DNA from: Holothuria scabra
Lineage: Eukaryota > Echinodermata > Holothuroidea > Aspidochirotida > Holothuriidae
Reading direction: 5' to 3'
Assembly: GCA_037179385.1 (NCBI GenBank)
Contig: CM074187.1
Span: forward strand, 51,060,879 to 51,124,878
Length of the DNA stretch: 64,000 nucleotides
The notes beneath the pieces were generated by a model, which was not told the DNA's origin, did not search any database, and was given only the letters and a program-made list of their open reading frames with translations. Below are positions 1-12,800 of this stretch, one piece after another; within the stretch, counting starts at the first letter, position 1, and every line of letters starts with the position of its first letter. Both the position numbers and the translations under genes were made by a program.

Positions 1-33
1 ACTGCAGTTTTTCTGTTGGTTGCTCATTTTATG

Positions 34-225
34 TAAAATATAGCACAAATAGCTGTTCAAACCCTTGTTGATGAGTACAAAAACCATACTGAAATTATTA
101 TTTTGTGGCAAGGCATGTTTTTTCACCTTTCTTATAGGATTAAGGAAAATTATGAGGATGAAGACATGAAAGCAAAAAGAAATGCTGAGAATGTAAGTGT
201 TATTCCATGGAAGAAAGAGCACTAG
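34..225 (+). other. Possible plus-strand coding fragment or exon
   Basis: An open stretch reads IAVQTLVDEYKNHTEIIIL, later RIKENYEDEDMKAKRNAEN, up to a TAG at 223-225. The second part (138-192) also has a strong acceptor (CCTTTCTTATAG) and a strong donor (AAT|GTAAGTG), so it could be a 55 nt exon of another gene whose body lies left of the window. I do not recognise the protein. It may equally be chance or a decayed transposon. Confidence 0.25.
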
Positions 226-3200
226 AAAGATATGGAAGCAACCCATCCTGTGTTTATAACATTAGCATAAGATGACACCAATGAGAACAGTTAGAGCCCA
301 GCACCAGAATGTACCATTCACACAGATGGGAATGTACCATTCACAGAGAGGGGAATCAAAGTCTTCAAAGTATGTTTGCCTCCAATCCTACAGCTATACA
401 GAAAGCCTAAGTTTGCTAAATTTAGAATAGAAGATGCAGGTATTTTATCCATGAGGGTTATAATCTTACCTCAACACTTTCCCTTTGTGGTGTTCTCCTA
501 ACATTCCCACCCTTTCCCCCATCCCCTTTATAAAGGTGTTTGAAAGTTTTGAAAAAAGAAAAGTACAAATTAAGTACGAGTACAACCAATATTAGCAGGT
601 CTTAAAGCTACAAGATCTGATGGTCTAAACATCTATGAAGACTTAAGTGTACTTCCTCTAAAATATATTTATCACCAAAACAAATTGGGCTATTGTTTTA
701 AATATATCTTCCTACTGCAGAAAATGATTTTAGTTAGCATGATCAAGTGTTTATGTGCGACACATTTTATATGATAAATTTCATTCCAGAAATTGTACAA
801 AAGTAATTCTTTATATGATGTAAGAAGGGTACCTCTGGCTCCTGCAACTCTATAAAATTTTGTTTATAATATAAAACTATTCATATATACATTAGCAAGG
901 CATGTAATTTATTTTATGCAAGGATTTATAAACAGTTCACCAATAAAAGTAAAAAAAGAGTCTGGAAAACTTTTCAAAAATCTTTTAAAGGATTTTACAG
1001 CTGAAAGGTTTGAGAATTAATTAAAATTTGGAAGAAATTGAAATTTGAGAGGCAAGATTCCAGGATGTTTACAACATACATATGATAGGGAAAGTAGAAA
1101 TGATGAATTACACATTTGATTAAGTTTGGCAGAGGTAGAGCAAAGGCTATAAGACACTAAGAGATATTAAACACATTGCACTGCTATCAGAAACTAGGTA
1201 CAGTTCAGGTGCATTTAATAAAATAGTTTATCCTTCAGTTTTTGCATTTTATGTTTAAAAAAAAGATTTCTGCCTCACATTGCTTTCCTTTGTATTAATA
1301 CTTCAGGGGTTACAACATAGATATAAAGGTTGATTGCTGGTTTAGTTAAAGGCAAACTAACACTTATCAACCATTGTGAAGGGTATGACCACAAAATGCC
1401 CATAAGCCTACAATCCCAAGCAGTCCTGCTCAACTCGGGTAAGTTGTATTAGAGATGGTCAGTAACTTGCACGTTCTGTGGTTTTAGTCCAAGTGGCTTC
1501 AGCCAGTTGTGTTGTAATCACAACTGGCTGGAGCCACTTGGACTAAAACCACTGAATGTGCAAGTTACTGACCATCACAAATACAACTTACCCGAGCTTT
1601 CCATGACGACTGAGGATTGTACGCTTACAAGCATTTTCATAGAATAGAAATCAGATTCTGAGAGTTGGGTACATCACTGATATCTGTTTTTTGTAAAGTC
1701 ATTTCAACAAATTCCCACAAATTTCAAAGAATGATAGACATTTTGGTTACTACTACAAGTCAGTGACTCTCAAAGTTTTCCCTTTATTCTTCACCTTTTG
1801 GAAGCAGTCTCAAGGCGATGTAACATCAAACATAAGTTGTTGTTAAGTAAGCTGATGACAGGATACCTGGATTTCAGCAATATCCCAAAGGGGTATTCAA
1901 CAGAATAATAGTCAAGGTGTCTCAGATATGTGCCAAAAATTCAGTTTGAGGAGCCACAATGCTAAGTTTTCCAGATTCACACTCAGTATTTTATTAGACA
2001 ATGATGTATCCACTACAGTATCTAAATCCCATCACATGGATGATAATGGCATAAGATATTTTGAAGACTTCGTTCCCGCTCTCTGCTGACTGACTATGAG
2101 CTAAAACAGCTGGACACAAACCTTAAAAATCTGGAGGTGGAGGCAGTAGTTCCCCTGTGAGTAAAGAATAATTTCAAGGAGGAAACAAAATACATTTGCC
2201 ATTAATGAAACCAAAACAGGAAAAATATAGATGCCCTAAATCATTACAACCAATTAATTTGGAGAACACCAAATTTTATGTTTGTTCTGTGTCCTATATT
2301 GAAGCAAAATCGGAGCAAATGCTCATTTTAATTTGCTGAAGCCCCTTGGGAGAAGCAGTACACAAATGTTAATAGCAGGTGCCATGAACCCGAGAAACAT
2401 GTGATTCAAGCCAATCTGGTTGGAGAGATGGGAACTATAGCAACCTAAAGATAGGGAAAAAAACAGTTTTTAGGGCAGAAATCGTGTATGTCCCGATTCT
2501 TTCATTCTACTTCGGTGCGTTTTTCATTAATTCATTCAACAATTTTAGAGAAAACGAAAGTGTTTCCCACAAACTTGATAGCATAGTGTCAGCACTGATC
2601 ATGCCACACAAGCAAACAAATGGTATTAGAAAAAATGCACCCATCGCGTACTGATTGCCTCTTTTATATACAATTAAAGCAAACTTTTGCAAATTCTTTT
2701 ACCACAAATGCTGTAAATCAATTGAGTAATCCCAATGAATAATCACTGATTAAAAAGATAATCCCAAATTCAGTAGCTAAAGATTACCCCACTTCCCACA
2801 GGAAAATAGGAGGTAAGGAGGGATGACATAGATTTATGTACACTTCAGCTTTAAAAGAAAAGTTATCAACTGTGACAGGCCTCTTCCCAATGGAAAGGTT
2901 AATCATAGTGACAGCATTAATGACATGCATCCAAAATATGTGTATTCTTCTCTTCATCATGAAAATCACTATTTAGCTAAGTCAAGTTTTATGTATCAAA
3001 ATGGAGAAACCTATTTTTATTTACTGAGTTTAAGTGGAGTACATACTTCAAAAGCTGGCCATGTCCCATCCATTTATCGTGTACACTGGCAGTAGATTCC
3101 ACCATATATCAACATAAAGACAGAAGCTATGAATGTCCACCAACTTATTTATGATGGCTACTAAAATAAACTTCTTGTAAACCATCATTTCTACAATTCA

Positions 3201-3783
3201 AATTTTTCCAATCACTGTATCTGTACAAATCTCTGCAAAACAAAGGGATGCTTACAAGACAAAATTTCATACAAAGATAATGTCAAAATTTAAAGACGAG
3301 GGTCCCTTTTAGGGGTTGGATTTAGACTTGCAACTCCCACAATACTATAATTCTGGCATCATGGTTCCCAGCCTTTTGCAAAATTAAGGTTTCCTGAAGT
3401 TTTCCATTGAAAAACCATTCAGAAATATATTCACACTTTAAAAGGAATATACATCTTCTTGGATATCAATAGATGGAGCTGTTCATATGTGTAAGAGATG
3501 AGATGAGTAGGAGTGAAAGAGATTATCAAATCCCTTGCATTGGTAAATGAAAGGGAGAACATTACACAAAACATCTACACTTTGTATGGCAACGTTGCAT
3601 TAATATTTCTTTCTGGGGTTCAAAGTTTTTTTTGGAGCTCTAATGCACTGTGACTTGTTTTTTGAAAAAAATTGGAGCTTCCTCTAACTGGAAATAGAAA
3701 CCTATTGAAACCTCATTTCTCCAAGAAGCTGGAAACTCTGCTTCGCTGAAAAAAAATATTTCAGAATAAATAAAAAAACCCAC
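226..3783. other. Sequence 3' of the last recognised exon; no supported gene
   Basis: AT-rich. Apart from the hairpin at 1434-1596 I see no repeat I can name. Three in-phase acceptors that could start the tail exon were examined (exon ends near 3702, 2416 and 2157 on the minus strand). None gives the family tail, so the stretch is probably intron, or intron plus 3' UTR. Confidence 0.5.
1434..1596. repeat. Hairpin MITE, 163 bp
   Basis: Two arms of about 78 bp are near-perfect inverted copies. The left arm starts CTCGGGTAAGTTGTATT and the right arm ends AATACAACTTACCCGAG. The centre is near 1515, around AGCCAGTTGTG / CACAACTGGCT. No coding capacity. This is typical of a foldback MITE. RNA from it would form a long hairpin. 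Confidence 0.85.
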
Positions 3784-3858
3784 CTTTATGTCTATGCATG
3801 TATCTTGTTATAAGGAATACCAGAATTAAAAGGGCCAACAGGAACAGAATGATAACAA
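3784..3858 (-). CDS. CNTNAP: CNTNAP exon u: transmembrane helix and RHKG start of the cytoplasmic tail
   Basis: 75 nt, phase 1 in and 1 out. It encodes [18 protein letters not shown] followed by RYMHRHK and a split Gly codon. The uninterrupted hydrophobic run fits one membrane span, and the basic residues after it fit the stop-transfer side. In the family the sequence continues as RHKGxYxT, the protein 4.1 binding site. The exon ends exactly at RHK|G, as in vertebrates, so the remaining tail should be on one further exon. It is too short to stand out as an open frame. Confidence 0.93.
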
Positions 3859-6800
3859 CTGTGAAATAACAAAACAGAAACAATGGATGAACAATGGTAC
3901 TGTTGTTTTATTACAGAAATTAAATTTAACTTCTAATCCTACATCATGCATGAACATTATTGAAATTTAAGCAAGGGTGGCAAAACTGTCTAATGGGCCA
4001 ATCCATTTTATCAGGCAGGATTGAGAGACGATTCACAGATGCAATCTCTTTAAGCTAGTAGTTAATTAGATGAGGTTTAATAACACACCAGTACTCCATT
4101 AAATCTGTCTCCATAAGTCATGAAACATTCTATTCATGAATAAATCCATGTTTCAATTCACTTTCATAAATGCTTTTATACCTGATACTGGCAACAAGAA
4201 TAGATACTCACCATATGAAGAACACCCTCACTATAGCATACATCAAAGGCAATCAGCGTAAGAAGAAGCTATCTTTGCAATAAAACATGCAACTTAGCTA
4301 ATAAGTTCATAAAGTAAGGAGGGGGGGGGGGAGAAAGGGTTTATGGAACCATGTCTTAGGCCAGAGGTCTGATGGTATGGACTTCCCTCTCCCTTTTGAG
4401 AAAATTAAATTTATTCATTCTATATAAAATTAATTAGAAAATGAATCAAAATAGAGCATTTTGGACTATGTTTCAGTTTAGTTTGCTGAAATTTGTGCCA
4501 GCTGGTCAGTCTATTTGACTGTGCAGTATTAATACTAGCTCATGATTTTCTCCACAAAAAGAATGTTGTGATTCAGTTTGACTGAAGAGGGATTGTATCA
4601 ATTTTAAGCCATTCATTTTTACTATTACATTCATTCTTGGAACAGGTCTTCTTCTTCCCCAAAACATTAGACAAAACAATCTCAGAATGTTGAATCATTT
4701 GAAAATTTACAAGTCTGGGGGAAATTCCATGAGTTGCAAAGCAGAGACACCTTATTGCATAAAAGTAAAGTTTGTAAGTTTAAATTATTTACAATTATTT
4801 ACCATTCTGTATTAAAATATCATGGTAAAAAGTATGAACATTTTTGTTTCACAAAAGGAACACAAACATAATATTATTATTTTGATGATTATTACATTTA
4901 CAAAAGAAAACCAAACAATGATTTTTACAACTCACTTGCTATTGTTGCTTTGTCTCCAGGGGCCAGCTGAGGTCCTGCACCAGCAGCACCAGTTGGTGAA
5001 GTGGGGGCTTCTGTTGGTGGAAATGGGGGTGGCTCTTTTGTTAACAAAGGTGGAGGAATGTTATGGACACGGCACTGAGACTTGGTGATGGGCCCTGAGC
5101 CCCTCATGTCGCTAGGTTTATCTCCAAAATAAAGCTTGACTGGTGATATATTTACACTTGTGCTGTTAAACTGGACCCTCGATATACAACCCATAAAATT
5201 CTGGGCTCCATTAACTGAAATGAAAACAACACAGAGCATTAAATATATTGAAACAAGAAACAGAACCAGGGCTTTGTTGAAACAAATTCTGCACTATCAC
5301 TTCCTAAATTGCTTTTTTAATTTAAGCTATACAGTTGCTGTACAAAGAAATAAAGTAAGATACCAAAAAATTCCTACTATCTGACATTTACTTGCAAAAA
5401 ACAACAAAGTATGTGCAGGAGATCCAATATTTCTGTATCCGTCTCTTTTCATACAAACACTCTTGGCTTTAGTCTTACTACACCTTAAGCTTACCCTGCA
5501 TCGAGTTCATGTGGCTTCCGCCTCCACGCCAGCAGCAATAGCAAAGAAATTGTTACAGTCCATAATACAAGTACTTTATTAGCATTTATATATACATGTC
5601 AGTTTCAAATTAGACAATGGCAATTGGTTAGTATTTCCTTAGCAATAAGATAAGAAGATGGAATTAGTTGGGTTACATTGAGAGAAGATAAGGAAAGGTA
5701 CTGTATGACTGCATTGACATGGAAACCTGAAGGAAGAAGGAGAGTTGGAAGACCTAAAACAACATGGAGAAGAACAGTAGAAATTGAAAGGAAGGAGTTT
5801 GGGTGGAGAACTTGGGATGAAGCAAGGTTTCAGGCAAGGGAAAGAGCTTTTTGGAGAAAGAGAGAGGAGGCCTTATGTGCCACTCCACATGAAGAGGATA
5901 GGTAAGGTAAGGTAATGAGCTGGATGTTAAAGTTCGTCCATTCTGCTGGTTTCTTTAAACTTGACTAACCCCACACAAAGGTTTTGCCAGTCCACTTCAA
6001 GTATAGTGCCAGTATCACAAACTTTGAGTTGGCATGCATAACACTCTTGACATTGTTTGAAATGTAAAACAAGGAAAACAATTGGATTTATCAAAACACA
6101 ACACTTTGTACCATGATATGTCATCAAATAATTCTCTGGATATCAACACAAAGTTTTGATCCATCAAACTGTATTGGTAAGTATTTAATTTACAGCAATT
6201 CAGCCAAGGGTATTAAGTGAGCTTCTCTCACACATACTTGAACTTCACATCTGAAAATTTTATTGACAGATACACTGGAAATTATGGTACAAATTTTATA
6301 AATGACATTCCAACACAAAAGTATTTTCAAACAACAAAGAAATAGGAATAGCAAGAATTGCTAACCACAAAGTGTATGGCAGGCCAAAAGGCTCACCAAA
6401 TATGATGATGTCCTAAAAATACATGTTCATGTACTAAAATTACACGTTCATGTACCAAAAATATACGATGATGTACTAACTTCATATGATCATGATGTAA
6501 ATTTACACCATCATGTACTAAAACCATAAGTTCATCATGTTAAATGTTATGTTGTACATGTAAAATCACACGTTGTACATCTTAAAACACACCTTGTACA
6601 TGTAAAAACGTAAGATCATCACGTTATTATTGTCTCTTCCCCACGCCATACAGAGTGAGCCTTTCGGCGTACCAGAAGTCCGCCAAAAGGCTCATCGAAT
6701 TCGATGTAGTAAAAGTACACGTTCATGTACTAACTGCTTACGATCATGTACAGATTTCATACGTTCATGTACTGTTTGCTTACGTTCATGTACTGATTTC

Positions 6801-9800
6801 ATACGATCATGTACCTATTTCTTACGATCATGTACTGACATTTAGTATATGATCGTATGAAATCAGTACATGTACGTATGAAATCAGTACATGAACGTAT
6901 GAAATCTGTACATGATCGTAAGCAGTTAGTACATGAACGTGTACTTTTACTACATCAAATTCGGTGAGCCTTTTGGCGGACTACTGGTACGCCGAAAGGC
7001 TCACTCTCTATGGCGTGCGGAAGATACAAATATAACATGATGATCTTACGTTTTTACATGTACAACGTGTTTTTTAAGATGTACAACGTGTGATTTTACA
7101 GTATTTTTAGTACATAATGGTGTAAATTTACATTATGATCATATTTAGAGATTTTAACTGAAACACACAAAAATCCGATGGCAATCCCATCCAATATCAC
7201 AGTGGTGTGACCTGGGCTTTATGCATGAAAAATGAAATTTGAGTATACAAGGAGAGAAAAATACTGAGGAAATGTGTAACATTTGTGCAGCGTTATTCCT
7301 TCCCTCTCTCAATATGAAAAGGAGCTTTTTTTTTTTTCAATCGAACCATGACTTAATAACAATTACTATAACAATAACAATAATTATAGAGAAAAGTAAA
7401 CTTACTGGCAGCTCCTACAATGAGCCTACTAGGGGTAAAGGACACTGCTTCTATAGTGTTCATCTGTAATGGGTATTCATCCACCTGTGAATGAGGAAAC
7501 TCCACAATTAAAGGACATGATGGAGGGGTACCAAATATAAAAGGATTTTTTAAAAAAATATCATCTTTGGTAAAAGCACTGTTCCTTAATAAATACAACA
7601 ACTCCAAGCATATTTTAGTTATTTCCCTTTTTCTTCCTATAATTTCATGGCCTATAGGACTAACAATGTTCTCTCTTTAATTTAAAGACAGAATGACAGA
7701 TAGCATTTAGTCATATAACATACGAACATGTTATCAGAAAGTTTGAAACTCCATGACTTGTAAACCAAGTTGCAAATTGAAATTCCTTGAATTTTCAGGT
7801 TTTCCTGTTTGACACACAAAGAAGAGTATATGACTGTACAAAGTGTTGTGCATGTAAGCATTCAAATATGACATCATGTCATCCTGGGTTTTAATTACAT
7901 CCTATAAACAAGAAACACTTCCTGCTTTACTTTTTTGATTCTTAAAGGGCAAGAGCAGTAACCCCACTTTGAAACAGGTAGTTTTCATTAATTTCTTCTT
8001 TTTTTTTTCTCTTCCAAGTAACTTCTTTAAATTTCAGGACTTAAATATTGCATATCCAATATAAGGCAATCAGTTACTGTTCAGAAATTTAAAAATTCTG
8101 TTACAAAAATATTGTCACATGATTCTCAAGAGATATTCATGACATGGGATATAGACTATTATACAACTACAAACTGGGATGACTGCTCTTGCCCTTAAGA
8201 TCAAGTCCTGTTTAATATTTGGTTATTGGTTTCAACTTTAAGTTAAGTGTGCTGATGAGAGATAACCATATTAAATACAAATAATTTGTATGGTCATGTT
8301 AATCGACCTGAGTACATTTTTGGTAGGGGAAACCAAAATTCTCAATTGGTGACTGATTGTTGATTGACATCTGTGTCAGAAAAATTCAAATATGTAGAGT
8401 AACTCCCATTACTCCACATGAACAGAATGTTCTGATTAGATTTTAAGGTATTGTGTGTAAATCGGGTTATGAACTTAATGCATCTGTTTTGTTTCTTCAT
8501 GACAGAGAGTTTGAATTTGTTTTGGGACAGGACAGAAGTACTTAATGGTAAGAATCATACTATATGAGTTGATGAAGCACGTTGTGTGTTAAATTTACGA
8601 CTTCAAAGAAAAATATGCTAACTGAATTGATTCATGAAGTTCACATCTTTTCAAGTTTCACATGTATCCTTCACATACTTGCAACAAATGGTTAAAACTT
8701 AACAATCCTGATACCCTATACACACAAATATGTTTCACAAGTGAAAATGAATGATTCAATTCAGTTTTCAAAAGTTTGTGAGCGGACATTTGCTCATATC
8801 ATAGATACAAACATTATGGGGTACAAAAATTGAATATCTTAATTTTTTGCGTACTACTGGATGTTGGTATGATAGTTATAAACATTGTCATTCAACACCC
8901 TCAACAAGACATTGATATCAATTCAATACATCCCTTTAACACTCTGCCTGCAAGAACCTTGCAATGTTATGAAACTAATGTGCAATTACCTTTAAAGTGA
9001 CTTGTGTCTCTGTGCGTACAACATGTACAAAATGGTGCCTGTCATCAGCAAAGTTGTGTTGACTGACTGTTAACGAACTTTCGAGACCTTCTGTTAATTT
9101 GTACTTATATGAAAGAGCCCCTGGAAAGATAGAAAAAATGAAGTTTGCTTGAAACAAAATTTGTCACACAATGTTGATATATTACACAAATGAGGGCAGC
9201 ATAACAACAATGCAATCAAAACAGAGTTGCAACCAAGCAACGAAGTCACTCTTTCTTGTGGCAAGTTGACTCCAGTCATTTGAAAGACTTGGGTCAGTAT
9301 GTTGTCCCAATGGTAGAATATTGGCATTTCTTCAAGCTACGCAATTTGCAAAAAAATTTAACCAGATAGAGGTAGCACACCCATCCAATTTAAAAATTTT
9401 TGAGCTTTGACAGGTGACAGGATCAGATTTTCAATGCCACTTTTTGTATTTGCCTTGATTGAATAAGGAATTGAAATAAGAAAAGAATTGCCTGCCCCCC
9501 CCCCACTCATATATAATTTTGCCATATAACACCATGATACAGGATACCTAGCATCCATAAGTTCTCGTTAGATGAGGTATTACGGCTCAGTTTCTAACCA
9601 ATTGGTCTACGTTGGGCCAGCCAAGGCCTCTTCTCCAGCTACGGCTCAATGGTTTGTTTCCCTACTCCATTGCCTTTCTGATTTGGAAAGTAAATTTAGG
9701 GTTAAAGAAATTCAGTCATGTCACTCAAGCCCTCCAGCTGACAATGAGTACAGATGGAGAATGGAAGTGGAAAGAAGGGTCATTTAAACTTGATATAGGT

Positions 9801-12800
9801 ATTGCTGAAATTTTACACACTTGAAAATAATCTTCCTTCATAAACATTGGGACTGTTTACCTCCCCCCTTCCATTTCTCACATTAGCCCATCATTAAAAA
9901 GACTTGTAGCTTCCAAAATTGTAAAATTCTGATAATCGGTGTAGTTAAGTTACTAATAATTGGTCGAGGTTTTTATGGCTCAGTTTCTAAGCAATTGTTT
10001 GAAGTCTGTTTGGCCTTCTTCCAGTTGTGATTCACTGGCTTGTTTCCCTACTCCATTGATTAAGTTGAGAACCAAGCACAATGGTAATAGGCTCCATTGT
10101 TAAGGTCTTGGGTATGACCCGGCCAGGAGTCAACTTACAGACCTCCTGGCTGAAAGTATCGCTAGTGGTGTAATTTTTACCTGACTCTAGTGTAATCTGT
10201 TGATATCTTGTTCCATCATTCTGAATTCGGAAAAGGACCCCAGACCCGCTGCTGGTAGTGAACCCTAGGGTGATGTTGTCCTCCTCTGATGCCTGCCTCA
10301 GAGATACAGGCAATGAATAATCAATTGATGAAGATACACCCATCTCAGCACCAACCTCTGGAGATGAAGAAAATAAATCAGATGGAAATTTTTTAAAGAC
10401 TTTGCTGCATTGGTGAAAGAAATCTTTGCAGAGTGTAGTTCTGGATTTAAAGGGCATTTCCTTAAGACAAAATTTATTGACTTAAATATGCAAAAAATTT
10501 TTTTTTCAGGTGAAAACTGCATCTCAATTGCAATGTAGGAAAGTCTTTATTTTCAAAGCAATGCAATTTTGTTGACATTTAGTACATTGTAGGAAACCTG
10601 TGATGTCATCACAGCACCTTAATAATTTCACATTTCATTCAATTTATTAATAATTTTGATATCGCTGCATGGAATATTGTGCAACATTGTTTGCTCTACC
10701 CCATATATGGTGTAGGGTAATGATAGATCTACAGGAAAAGGTTTATGAACATTCCAACAGTATCAAATTTTCAAGGCGAACAAGATGTTTGATAATAAAG
10801 AAAAACAAAAGGAAATCTGAGGAAATGTGCCCACATTACATAACTTATTGTGGTTTTGTTGATAAGTGCAAGAATCTTTAAATCAATCTTTAAAATGAGA
10901 AATCTTGAGTTGGGAAAAGGTGTTTTGCAAGGGTATTTGAAGGACATCCAACATCTGGAATATTTCTGTCTTTCTTATGAGACCCAAGAGAAAGCTAACA
11001 GAATGTGCCCTAAAGGGGCCTGCTGCAACTGACAAGCAAAAATTATATACGTCAAAGAGGTCGATAAGAGCTGACTTTGTGACTCACCTGAAGGTAACAA
11101 CTAAATAAATTAGGTTACTTCCTGTTTAAATAATTGTAAACAAATAAACCATGTTCGCATCCTATAATTCTTTGGTATTGCTACAAGAAGAAAGGAAGCA
11201 ATTGCAAAGCTTTCCCATGCCAGAAAGGACTAACACTACATAAGGGTACTCTTCAGATACTGAAGACTACGAAAACCATTACTGTAATAGACAGGGTAAA
11301 GTTCGACCACAGAGAATATCATACATGTCCAAATTTATTTTGCTAGGGCTTTCTAAACATACCTTTAGCACAATTTTCTCCTTCTGCATGAGTGGGAGAG
11401 CAGTCACAAGAAAAGTCCTTATATCCTTCAATGCACTTCCCACCAAATAAACATGGTGTTACTGAGCAGTGACCACTGCATCCTGGTACCACCTCCTGGG
11501 CCCACTCAGATGCTTTTTTCAAATTATGGACCTTACCGTTGACCTGCAACTTTCGTATGCAACCAACAAAGCCTTCAGTTTGGATCGGCGTTGTACCTGT
11601 TATATAAAAAATTGAAACAAATGTTTATGCAAGACATCCAAACATACATAAAATGGTTAAAGAAATTTGAGAAATTGTCAAGAAAAAATCTGAATAGATA
11701 CCTAGCACAAAAATGTGCAATGTACAGGCAGTGATACATATCCATTCACATGTAAGGGGGGTGGGGGAAGAGAAAGTGGGGATGGGGAGAGTGGGGATTG
11801 GTGTATAAATATGTTGGACTTACATTCAAGCAATCAGTGTGGTTTGATTGGTAATGCTTTGTGAACAAGTGGAGGGGAGGGAGAGAAATTACTTTCCATG
11901 CCCTCTTTCAAATTCTTCATAAATTACTATCATTACAGTTGGGCTTCAGATTTTTGTCAAGTATTGCAATACACAGCTATACATAACAATAACTATTTCA
12001 TCAAAGATAGGATAACTGTACTAAACCAATAAATGCTCTCTATTAGTAGAACCTTATACATCATTTTGAAGGAATTGTATACCATGCAGATGACTGCACC
12101 ACTGATGTATAAGCAGGTGGGTAGCCCAGAATTCACCCCACATGTTTAAAACCGTACATGCATATCCGATTGGTTGACCAATTAGCTGACTGCATTTACT
12201 GATGTTTGTATTATTCCTTCAAACAAAGGCGTACTTCTGGCATTGTGACATCGTATGCACTTGATCTATACAAGCTTTCCATATCCAACCAACCATCACA
12301 TGGGTAACTATTACATTTGAGCAACTCATACTTAATACCTATTTGCTTCACAGTGCTATATAATGTGATATTTGCTTGTCACTTATCTTCCAATTTGGGA
12401 TAGTCAAAAGATGAAGAACATTCTGTTTAATGATGTTTGACTGATGACTGCCTTGGTCAAGTGGTTACAGCATCCTTACAGTTGGAAAATCTGGAGTTTG
12501 GCTCCTGGCTGGGTCATACCCAAGTAATTAAAATTGAAGCCTACTGCTAGTGTGCATCCTGCTCAGCATTATCACTGAAGTAGGGAAAACAAGTCCGTGA
12601 GCCACAACTGGAAAAAAGGTTGTATGTGGCCCAACTTAAACCAAGTGTTTAGAAACTGAGCTGTTAAACTACATCTGACTACCTAACTCTAATGATGTTC
12701 CTTCAAATAAAAATTGACTTAAAATTGATACCACACTGGAGTCTTTTAAACATGTCATACTTTTAACTAAAGTAAACATACCAACAAATAAATCTGATTT

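Larger units (their letters stand above)
5215..7405. other. CNTNAP: Intron between exons s and t
   Basis: 2.2 kb. It holds the retrotransposon fragment at 5657-5915 and the large foldback element at about 6378-7160. The remainder is AT-rich with no recognised feature. Confidence 0.85.
9121..10180. other. CNTNAP: Intron between exons q and r
   Basis: 1.1 kb. It holds two SINE copies (9566-9690 and 9968-10170) and little else. Confidence 0.8.

Noticed and set aside
3703..3748. Acceptor TATTTTTTTTCAG ending at 3749, just downstream of exon u
   Set aside because: It would leave an intron of about 35 nt, and the resulting tail has no family features.
6630..6852. Two overlapping open frames with RSCTDFI / HVQISYV repeats
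   Set aside because: Translation of the 21 bp tandem units in the foldback element.
10032..10180. In-frame continuation of exon q ([19 protein letters not shown])
   Set aside because: Lies beyond a GTAAAA donor that keeps phase with exon r, and is made of SINE sequence.
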